From: Acutalibacter sp.
Lineage (GTDB): Bacteria > Bacillota > Clostridia > Oscillospirales > Acutalibacteraceae
Length of the DNA: 5,027 nucleotides
Direction of reading: 5' to 3'
Assembly (NCBI GenBank): GCA_022801475.1
Contig: JAAWSH010000139.1
Location: 1-5,027, forward strand
Shown here: positions 1 through 5,027 of the stretch, piece by piece
Layout: the number at the start of each line of letters is the position of its first letter
How positions within the stretch are numbered: position 1 is the first letter of the stretch
The notes under the pieces: model-generated
Seen by the model: only the letters and a program-made list of their open reading frames with translations
What the model was told of the DNA's origin: nothing
Database searches by the model: none
Made by a program: the position numbers and the translations under genes

Positions 1-2
1 TG

Positions 3-2471
3 CAAAAGATATATGACAGTGGCTGCCGTGCCTTCTGCGTGGAGTCCCGGCCCTATGAGGACTTCTGCGGAGAGTCCTGGTGGCGGGACATGGAGGTCAT
101 GCTTTCAGAGGCCAAAAAGCGGGACATGAAAGTGTGGATACTGGACGACAAGCACTATCCAACCGGCTACGCCAATGGTCTTTTGGAGAAAAAGTATCCC
201 CACCTCCACCGGTGGTTCCTCCGGGAGCACCACGCGGACTTTATGGGCCCGGCCAAGGAGATGTCCCTGCGCCTGCCAAAACTGCTGGAGGATGACAAAC
301 TGGTTTCAGTCTGCGCCTACCGCCGTACAGGCGTGGGAGAGGAGCTTGCCGGAGAGCCTATCGTCATTCCGGTGGAGCCCGGGGATGAATTCGCCTATTT
401 TGACGTGCCCGAGGGCTGCTGGCGGGTGTTCGTCATGTATAAGACCAACCGGGAGGTCTCACCCCACAGCAAGTGGCATGTGAACTTCCTCTCAGAGGAG
501 TCCGTGCACGTGCTGATAGAGGCCGTCTACGAGTCCCATTATGAGCATTTCCCGGAGTATTTCGGCAGTACCCTCGCGGGGTTCTTTTCGGACGAACCTG
601 CCTTTGACGCCTCCCACGCGGGGCTCTCCGGGCATGATGGTGGTATGTACTACCGCACAGTGGGCCAGCCGGGGATCATGCTCCCGTGGGACGACGTAGT
701 TGCCGGTTCTATGGGCGATGAGGGCCGCAGTCGCCCCCTCGCCGACCTCCCGGGACTCTGGTACCCTATCGAGGGACGCAGCCCAGAGGTGCGGCTGGCC
801 TATATGAACGCCGTCACAAAGCTTTGGCGCAAATGCTTCTCCTATCAGCTGGGGGACTGGTGCAGGGCCCACGGGGTACAGTACATTGGCCACGTGATAG
901 AGGACATGAACGCCCACGCACGGCTGGGGAGCAGCTGCGGCCACTATTTCCGGGCTCTTGAGGGACAGGACATGAGCGGCATCGACATCGTGCTCCATCA
1001 GGTAATGCCGGGTATGGCCCAGTATATGACCTCGGCTTGCATATCCGGCGGGGTTTCAGACCCAGGCTTTTTCCACTATATCCTCGCCCAGCTAGCGGCC
1101 TCTCTTGCCAGGCAGAACCCCGCCATGGAGGGCCGCGCCATGTGCGAGGTTTTTGGGGCCTACGGCTGGGCCGAGGGCGTGCCCTGCATGAAGTGGCTCA
1201 TGGACTTTTTGCTGGTGCGGGGGGTAAACCACTTTGTGCCCCACGCCTTTACCGACTTCTACCCCGACCCCGACTGCCCGCCCCACTTTTACGCCGATGG
1301 CAATAATCCCCAGTTTGCGGCCTTTACAAAGCTTATGGAGTATACCAACCGCGCCGCCCACCTGCTGTACGGCGCTGAAATGGAGGCGGCGGGGGCAGTG
1401 TTCTACCATGCGGAGGCCGAGTGGATGAACGGCGGCTGCATGTTCTCACAGGAGCCCGCAAAGGCCTGCTATGACGCGCATATTCCCTACGAGCTGGCCT
1501 CCCTGGATTTTCTGGAGAAGGCCGGGGCAAAGAACGGCCGTTTTGGGTTACCAGAGCGGCGGTACGGTTTTTTGGCCGTTCCGTCCTGTGACAGACTGCC
1601 AGAGCTCTTTTGGGAGCAGGCCCGGCGCCTGCACGAGGCGGGAGTGCCTGTATTCTTTGTGGAACCTGGGCCAAAATGCAGCGGCCCTCTGCCAGGAGAG
1701 ACCGTGTCCCTTGAAGAACTCCCTGGAAAAATTTTGGCGCTGGGCTTGGCCCATGACTATGGACCAAGCAACAAGCTCCTGCGCATCGCCCGTTTCGACC
1801 GGGAGGGCTCCGCCTGCTTTATGCTTTTCAATGAAGCCCCTCATAGAGTCAGCGGCGAGATAACCTTGCCGGTCAAGGGACGGTATCTGGCGGTAGATTT
1901 GCTGAACGGGGAGGCAGAGAGAGGCGGGACAGAGGGGAATGCTTCGGTGTGTTTAGAGCCAGGGGAATCCCTTCTGCTCATCTTCGACGACTTCAGCGAG
2001 GTGGAATGGAATAAGGCCCATGACCCCTTCCGTGCGGGTAAAACGCGCGAGCTGGACCTGGCGTGGGATATCGAGGTCCTTGAACAGGGTATAAACAAGG
2101 ATTATCAGCCTCTTGCAAAGAGTTCAAAACTGTTTAATATTACCGGGAAGTCGGGATTGCCCGGATTTTCTGGGAAGATAAAGTATCATGCAAGCTTTTC
2201 GGCGGGCACAAATAATGGGCGTGTATTGTTGGACCTGGGCGCTGTGGGTATGACGGCGAGCCTCATCATGAACGGACAGGACATGGGGCAGAGGGTCTGT
2301 GCTCCATACCGCTGGGATGTTACTAACGCCCTGTATGAGGGGGAAAACACCCTTGAGGTGGTGGTGTGCAATACCCTGACGCACCGGCTGCACGACTGCT
2401 ACTCGGAGTATATGCCTATACCGCCAAGCGGCCTTTTGGGGCCTGTGAAAATAGTGGAGGAGGAATATTGA
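3..2471 (+). CDS. GH106-like glycoside hydrolase (alpha-L-rhamnosidase-type), 5' end outside window
   Basis: The frame is open to the window edge and 822 residues are visible, numbered here from the codon at position 3. The GTG at 39 is not a believable start: the codons before it (KIYDSGCRAF) continue the conserved first strand/helix of the barrel, so perhaps a few tens of residues are missing upstream. Seen in order: an early barrel segment with WILDDKHYPTGYANG; GFFSDEP with D197 and E198; a helical stretch with WCRAHGVQYIGHVIED (H297, E300); MCEVFGAYGW (E382); GVNHFVPHAF (H414). The last ~160 residues look like a galactose-binding-type beta-sandwich (YRWDVTNAL, GENTLEVVV). These are hallmarks of the large GH106-like family, whose characterised members cleave alpha-L-rhamnosides using paired glutamates and calcium. 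E300 and E382 are my candidate catalytic acids, by inference. Many gut Firmicute relatives are uncharacterised, so the sugar specificity is uncertain. Whether a signal peptide exists cannot be seen. The gene overlaps the next by one base. Confidence 0.88.
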   Translation, partial: QKIYDSGCRAFCVESRPYEDFCGESWWRDMEVMLSEAKKRDMKVWILDDKHYPTGYANGLLEKKYPHLHRWFLREHHADFMGPAKEMSLRLPKLLEDDKLVSVCAYRRTGVGEELAGEPIVIPVEPGDEFAYFDVPEGCWRVFVMYKTNREVSPHSKWHVNFLSEESVHVLIEAVYESHYEHFPEYFGSTLAGFFSDEPAFDASHAGLSGHDGGMYYRTVGQPGIMLPWDDVVAGSMGDEGRSRPLADLPGLWYPIEGRSPEVRLAYMNAVTKLWRKCFSYQLGDWCRAHGVQYIGHVIEDMNAHARLGSSCGHYFRALEGQDMSGIDIVLHQVMPGMAQYMTSACISGGVSDPGFFHYILAQLAASLARQNPAMEGRAMCEVFGAYGWAEGVPCMKWLMDFLLVRGVNHFVPHAFTDFYPDPDCPPHFYADGNNPQFAAFTKLMEYTNRAAHLLYGAEMEAAGAVFYHAEAEWMNGGCMFSQEPAKACYDAHIPYELASLDFLEKAGAKNGRFGLPERRYGFLAVPSCDRLPELFWEQARRLHEAGVPVFFVEPGPKCSGPLPGETVSLEELPGKILALGLAHDYGPSNKLLRIARFDREGSACFMLFNEAPHRVSGEITLPVKGRYLAVDLLNGEAERGGTEGNASVCLEPGESLLLIFDDFSEVEWNKAHDPFRAGKTRELDLAWDIEVLEQGINKDYQPLAKSSKLFNITGKSGLPGFSGKIKYHASFSAGTNNGRVLLDLGAVGMTASLIMNGQDMGQRVCAPYRWDVTNALYEGENTLEVVVCNTLTHRLHDCYSEYMPIPPSGLLGPVKIVEEEY
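2456..2463 (+). promoter_or_regulatory. Ribosome binding site that fixes the start of the second gene
   Basis: GGAGGAGG lies inside the last codons of the glycosidase gene, seven bases before ATG at 2471. It decides the start of the downstream gene: the in-frame ATG at 2366 would add 35 residues that resemble an out-of-frame reading of the glycosidase, while the 2471 start gives a protein that begins directly with the conserved RYPSVPLITHTPYFSVW region. The TGATG overlap implies translational coupling by terminating ribosomes. Confidence 0.9.
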
Positions 2472-4384
2472 TGAAACTGCGCTACCCATCCGTGCCCTTA
2501 ATCACCCACACCCCCTACTTTAGCGTCTGGTCCCCTGCCGACACCCCGAATCATACGGATACTTGTCATTGGACAGGCAAGCCCCAGCCAATCACCGGCA
2601 CTCTGCGAGTGGGCAGTCGGGAATACTGCTTTTTGGGCCAAACAGGATTGCCGTCCATGCATACAGTGTCTGTGGAGGTTATGGCCTGCTCCACGGTGTA
2701 CGTACTGGAATCCCCCGAGGTCCGGCTCAGGCTGACGTTTACATCTCCGCTGCTGCTGGATGACCTGAAAATATTGGCACGCCCTGTCACATACATTACG
2801 GCCGAGGTCTCGCCGCGTTTCAAACTGCCCGCTGATTTGCCAGTAACTATTTCTCTGTCCGTGGGTGAAGCCATCTGTCTTGACTATCCGGGGCAGAGCC
2901 CGGTGACAGGTAAGGTGGTTTCTGGAGAGAGCTTTACCGCTGTTACCATGTCGAACACGGAACAGAAGGTGCTGAACCGCTCCGGTGACGACGTGCGCAT
3001 AGACTGGGGGACGTTTTATCTTGCGGTTGAGAGCGGAGGAGAGGTCTCATGGAGAGATACGGAGGCTGGGCCGGCCGTCTGCGCGGAAAAGTCAGGCTTC
3101 TGCGGGGAGACCTTCAGCGCTCTGTTCGCCGCCGCCTATGACGAGGTGAAAGCTATCGAGTATTTCGGTCAGAATTTAGACCCACTGTGGAGGGAGGAGA
3201 CTCCCTCCATGACGGAACTGCTGGAACGCAGCTTTCAGGAGTACACCGGGATCATGGAGTGCTGCCAGCGCTTTGACAGGGAGCTCGAACACAATGGCGC
3301 CCGGGTGGGTGGACAGAAGTATAGCCAGCTTTTACAGTTGGTCTACCGCCAGGCTATCGCCGCGCACACCATCTGCCGGGACAAAGACGGACATCTGCTG
3401 TTTATCTCAAAAGAGTGTTTCTCCAACGGATGTGCCGCCACTGCGGATGTGAGTTATCCTTCTACACCGCTGTTCCTGCTGTACAGTCCCCAGCTGGTGT
3501 TTGCCATGATGCGGCCCCTTATGCGCTACGCCCAGTCACCAGACTGGAAGTTCGATTTTGCGCCCCATGACGCGGGGACGTTCCCACTGCTCAACGGCCA
3601 GGCCTATGGGGACAAACTGGAGAGCCAAATGCCGGTGGAGGAGTGCGGCAACATCCTACTTATGACCGCGGCGGCTACGGCGGCCTCGGGAGACGACAGC
3701 TTCGCAGAGGAGTATTGGCAGATGCTCTCAAAATGGGCCGGATACCTACGGGAGAAAGGTCTTGACCCAGAAAACCAGCTTTGCACAGACGACTTCGCGG
3801 GGCACTTGGCGCACAACTGTAATTTGTCGGTAAAGGCCATTATGGGTGTGGCGGCCTACGGGTTCTTGTTAAGCCGCAGGAACGAGGAGCAGGCCTCAGG
3901 AGAATGGCTTCAGGCCGCGAGGGACATGGCAAAAATATGGGTGGAGAAGGCCGCAAATGGGGACGGGAGCTACCGTTTAGCCTTTGACAGGCCGGGTACC
4001 TATAGCCTGAAATATAACGCTATATGGGACAGGCTTCTGGGGCTTTCCATATTCCCAGAGGACATCTGGGAGAATGAGCTTTCTTCTTATCTTGACCGCA
4101 TGGGGTCCTATGGGATGCCGCTGGACAACCGGGCGAGCTACACCAAATCGGATTGGCTGATTTGGGCCGCATCAATGATGAAGCGGCAGGAGGACTTTGA
4201 AGCTATGGTTGAGCCCCTTTGGATAGCCTGTGGCAACACACCTCAGCGGGTGCCTTTTACTGACTGGTATGACACAAAAGATGCGTGGCAAATCGGGTTT
4301 CAAAACCGCACGGTGCAAGGTGGACTGTTTATGCGGCTGCTGACTGAGCGAGGTCTGAATGATCATTCGTTTTGTGCTCGTTGA
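2471..4384 (+). CDS. Glutaminase A-like family protein (DUF4964/DUF5127/DUF4965/DUF1793), probable glycan-processing enzyme
   Basis: A 637-residue protein with no signal peptide or membrane segment, hence probably cytoplasmic. The N-terminus has the DUF4964 signature (PLITHTPYFSVWSPAD, HWTGKPQPITG; H33, W34). Residues ~80-260 are beta-rich, matching DUF5127. Residues ~270-430 match DUF4965, with FISKECFSNG, DVSYPSTPLFLLYSP, FAPHDAGTFP (H366, D367) and VEECGN (E390, E391). Residues ~435-630 match DUF1793, an alpha-helical toroid, with DDFAGHLAHNCNLSVKA (D440, D441), LKYNAIWDRLLGL (D520), YTKSDWLIWAA (D561) and a terminal GFQNRTVQGGLFMRLL. Fungal GtaA members are reported as glutaminases, but bacterial ones are mostly untested and often sit in carbohydrate loci; the fold resembles (alpha/alpha)6 glycosidases. 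The clustered conserved acids suit a hydrolase. The one-base overlap with the GH106-like gene suggests both act on one substrate or pathway. Family assignment is firm; the reaction is not. The length is close to that of secretion-free family members, with no sign of truncation. Confidence 0.92.
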   Translation: MKLRYPSVPLITHTPYFSVWSPADTPNHTDTCHWTGKPQPITGTLRVGSREYCFLGQTGLPSMHTVSVEVMACSTVYVLESPEVRLRLTFTSPLLLDDLKILARPVTYITAEVSPRFKLPADLPVTISLSVGEAICLDYPGQSPVTGKVVSGESFTAVTMSNTEQKVLNRSGDDVRIDWGTFYLAVESGGEVSWRDTEAGPAVCAEKSGFCGETFSALFAAAYDEVKAIEYFGQNLDPLWREETPSMTELLERSFQEYTGIMECCQRFDRELEHNGARVGGQKYSQLLQLVYRQAIAAHTICRDKDGHLLFISKECFSNGCAATADVSYPSTPLFLLYSPQLVFAMMRPLMRYAQSPDWKFDFAPHDAGTFPLLNGQAYGDKLESQMPVEECGNILLMTAAATAASGDDSFAEEYWQMLSKWAGYLREKGLDPENQLCTDDFAGHLAHNCNLSVKAIMGVAAYGFLLSRRNEEQASGEWLQAARDMAKIWVEKAANGDGSYRLAFDRPGTYSLKYNAIWDRLLGLSIFPEDIWENELSSYLDRMGSYGMPLDNRASYTKSDWLIWAASMMKRQEDFEAMVEPLWIACGNTPQRVPFTDWYDTKDAWQIGFQNRTVQGGLFMRLLTERGLNDHSFCAR

Positions 4385-4447
4385 AGTCAAATAGGAATAT
4401 AGTGTAAAAAAAGCCAGTCGGCGAATGTTGAAGAAATCATGATGGCA

Positions 4448-4487
4448 GGGGGATGTATCGAATGATGCACCCCCTTTAGTTTTACTT
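4448..4487 (+). terminator. Probable Rho-independent terminator of the two-gene operon
   Basis: GGGGG (4448-4452) pairs with CCCCC (4470-4474). After one bulged A (4453), TGTATC (4454-4459) pairs with GATGCA (4464-4469), including one G-T wobble, leaving a GAAT loop. A4447 can also pair with T4475. The stem is followed by TTTAGTTTTACTTT. It starts 63 bases after the stop of the second gene. The interrupted T-tract makes it somewhat less than ideal, but placement and stem strength fit an operon end. Confidence 0.78.
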
Positions 4488-4510
4488 TAAAGTTTGCCCG
4501 TGTGAGGACC

Positions 4511-4642
4511 ATGTTAAACAATTTGGAGCAATTAATGGCAGCAGGCGAAGAACGCGGTGTAAAGGCCCTTGTGACGATTTGTGAGGGCGGCTTTTATGTA
4601 TGGGATATGCAGCTTGGACAAGAGAATATCCAGCTTTTCTGA
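4511..4642 (+). CDS. Possible small protein (43 aa), unrecognised
   Basis: ATG at 4511 opens a 43-residue frame (begins MLNNLEQLMAAGEERGVKAL, ends GQENIQLF). GAGG at 4504-4507 is only three bases from this ATG, which is tight; an internal ATG at 4535 has GGAG (4525-4528) six bases upstream and would give 35 residues. The composition looks protein-like: an acidic/basic helix followed by a short aromatic beta-like stretch (FYVWDMQLG). I do not recognise a family. It lies just after the operon terminator with no clear promoter of its own. It may be a real small gene, a fragment of a decayed gene, or chance. Confidence 0.25.
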   Translation: MLNNLEQLMAAGEERGVKALVTICEGGFYVWDMQLGQENIQLF

Positions 4643-4688
4643 GAGGCGGAAACGGTCGAAAGGGTAAACACCAGAAAGCGAACAGCCG

Positions 4689-4802
4689 TCAATCCGGCGG
4701 GGCCGACAGAATCTGGATGGTCAAAATCCACGCCGTATAACAAAGAAAGAGAATTCTCCCATAGGGAATTCTCTTTGCCGCGCTTTTCACATCTTTAACC
4801 AT
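4689..4802 (-). CDS. Possible small single-pass membrane peptide (37 aa), speculative
   Basis: On the minus strand, GGAGG (plus-strand CCTCC, 4811-4815) stands eight bases before an ATG at 4802, which is ideal spacing. The frame runs 37 residues: a basic N-terminal part (MVKDVKSAAKRIPYGR, with K3, K6, K10, R11, R16), then a hydrophobic run (ILFLCYTAWILTIQIL) long enough to cross a membrane, then SAPPD. Basic-then-hydrophobic architecture is typical of small membrane proteins and type I toxin peptides. Against it: no convincing minus-strand promoter is visible, part of the coding stretch is the 4746-4776 hairpin, and frames this short arise by chance. No homologue comes to mind. Confidence 0.22.
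   Translation of the reverse strand: MVKDVKSAAKRIPYGRILFLCYTAWILTIQILSAPPD
4746..4776. terminator. Perfect 11-bp hairpin, possible (weak, perhaps bidirectional) terminator
   Basis: AAAGAGAATTC (4746-4756) is followed by its exact reverse complement GAATTCTCTTT (4766-4776). With T4757 bulged, CC (4758-4759) can add pairs with GG (4764-4765), leaving a CATA loop. It starts five bases after the TAA (4738-4740) of a short plus-strand frame. On the plus strand the downstream T-run is interrupted (TTTGCCGCGCTTTTC); on the minus strand the exit is CTTTGTTATA. Neither is a strong U-tract, so terminator function is plausible but not assured. Confidence 0.45.
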
Positions 4803-4820
4803 TTATAAGTCCTCCAATAT

Positions 4821-4845
4821 CCCCTCTGGTCAGGGGTGTCAGAGG
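4821..4845. other. Two mutually exclusive short hairpins
   Basis: CCCCT (4821-4825) can pair with AGGGG (4832-4836), or CCTCTG (4823-4828) can pair with CAGAGG (4840-4845). The two stems share bases and cannot form together. A pyrimidine-rich run (CTTTCTCTCGTTCTGG) follows on the plus strand. On the minus strand this element lies just upstream of the ribosome site of the 37-residue frame. Stems are short, so this may be chance. Confidence 0.2.
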
Positions 4846-4884
4846 CTTTCTCTCGTTCTGGTTTACGAGGAGCGTCTATTCTGA

Positions 4885-4935
4885 TTTAAAGTTTTGTAAA
4901 AAAATGTTGACAAATCCCCTCCAGAATGATATAAT
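4885..4935 (+). promoter_or_regulatory. Perfect consensus sigma-A promoter with UP-like element for tRNA-Trp
   Basis: The -35 box TTGACA (4907-4912) and -10 box TATAAT (4930-4935) both match the vegetative consensus exactly and are separated by exactly 17 bases. The 22 bases before the -35 box are A/T-rich with an A-run (TTGTAAAAAAATG), like an UP element that binds the RNA polymerase alpha subunit. Transcription should begin near 4942, giving a leader of roughly a dozen bases before the tRNA. This strength is typical of constitutive stable-RNA promoters. Confidence 0.93.
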
Positions 4936-4954
4936 AAATGAGTCTTAAAGATAT

Positions 4955-5027
4955 AGGGGTATAGCTCAGCTGGTAGAGCAGCGGTCTCCAAAACCGCGTG
5001 CCGAGGGTTCGAATCCTTCTGCCCCTG
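4955..5027 (+). tRNA. tRNA-Trp (anticodon CCA)
   Basis: All 73 bases through the discriminator G fit the cloverleaf. The acceptor arm AGGGGTA pairs with TGCCCCT (with one G-T wobble). The D arm contains TAGCTCAGCTGGTAGAG. The anticodon stem GCGGT (4981-4985) pairs with ACCGC (4993-4997) around loop CTCCAAA, placing the anticodon CCA at 4988-4990, which reads UGG. The T arm GAGGG-TTCGAAT-CCTTC is canonical. The discriminator G73 is the bacterial tRNA-Trp identity base. The window ends on that base, so whether CCA is encoded cannot be seen. It is driven by the strong promoter immediately upstream. Confidence 0.97.

Larger units (their letters stand above)
4385..4954. other. 570-base spacer without a confident gene
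   Basis: This stretch separates the carbohydrate operon from the tRNA gene and is visibly more AT-rich than the genes. It contains the probable operon terminator, two short overlapping plus-strand frames (4511-4642 and 4600-4740), a perfect 11-bp hairpin, a short minus-strand frame with a good ribosome site, two mutually exclusive small hairpins, and the tRNA promoter. I see no transposase, tRNA-end duplication or insertion-sequence ends. The patchwork of short frames could be debris of a lost gene. Confidence 0.7.

Noticed and set aside
39..41. GTG at 39 as the start of the glycosidase gene
   Set aside because: The open frame continues to the window edge and the residues before it fit the conserved barrel region; no ribosome site precedes it.
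2366..2470. ATG at 2366 as the start of the second gene
   Set aside because: The extra 35 residues lie wholly within the glycosidase coding region and show no family resemblance; the strong ribosome site and conserved N-terminus support ATG at 2471.
492..2489. Several minus-strand open frames of 60-170 codons inside the glycosidase gene (for example 492-998, 1333-1767 and 2124-2489)
   Set aside because: They mirror a gene with GC-rich third positions, have low-complexity or arginine/proline/histidine-rich products, and match no recognisable family.
2566..4390. Minus-strand frames opposite the second gene (2566-2874, 3604-3840, 4172-4390)
   Set aside because: The plus-strand protein is convincingly conserved along its length; these are antisense shadows without promoters or good ribosome sites.
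4486..4894. Ten-base direct repeat TTTAAAGTTT at 4486-4495 and 4885-4894 bracketing the spacer, as possible target-site duplication of a mobile element
   Set aside because: The repeat is AT-rich and low in information, there are no inverted ends next to it and no transposase or integrase between; chance is the simpler explanation.
4955..5027. tRNA-Trp as an attachment site for an integrated element
   Set aside because: Integration normally uses the 3' end of the tRNA, which is the window edge; no partial copy of the tRNA end is seen upstream.
1..5027. CRISPR array or defence island
   Set aside because: No regularly spaced repeats and no nuclease, reverse transcriptase, toxin-antitoxin or restriction motif was found in the real genes.

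Overview
The window reads like a chromosomal segment of an anaerobic, probably gut-dwelling Firmicute of the Clostridia type. This is inferred from the strong GGAGG-type ribosome sites, GC-rich coding DNA beside AT-rich spacers, a textbook TTGACA/TATAAT promoter, and two carbohydrate-locus proteins of kinds common in gut Clostridia. No species marker is present, so the assignment stays loose.

Positions 3-4384 hold two genes on the plus strand that read as one operon. The first is open at the left edge of the window (822 codons visible). It is a large TIM-barrel glycoside hydrolase of the GH106 (alpha-L-rhamnosidase-like) type with a C-terminal beta-sandwich. Its stop codon overlaps the start of the second gene (TGATG), and a strong Shine-Dalgarno lies inside its last codons, so the two are probably translationally coupled. 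The second gene encodes a 637-residue protein of the DUF4964/DUF5127/DUF4965/DUF1793 family, often named 'glutaminase A-like', whose bacterial substrates are largely unknown. It has no signal peptide, so it should act in the cytoplasm. Together they suggest intracellular processing of an imported glycoside or glycoconjugate. A bulged GC-rich hairpin followed by a T-rich tract (4448-4487) probably ends the operon.

Positions 4385-4954 contain no confident gene. They hold the operon terminator, two overlapping short plus-strand reading frames (43 and 46 codons) that could be a relic or a small gene, an 11-bp perfect hairpin at 4746-4776 just after the second frame's stop, and a minus-strand 37-codon frame with a good ribosome site that would encode a basic, single-membrane-segment peptide. 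All of these small frames are speculative.

Positions 4907-5027 are a housekeeping unit: a perfect consensus promoter with an A/T-rich upstream element drives a complete tRNA-Trp (anticodon CCA) ending on the last base of the window. In many Clostridia tRNA-Trp lies just before secE-nusG, so the window probably straddles the border between an accessory carbohydrate operon and a core translation/transcription cluster. I found no CRISPR array, insertion sequence, transposase or clear novel defence system.
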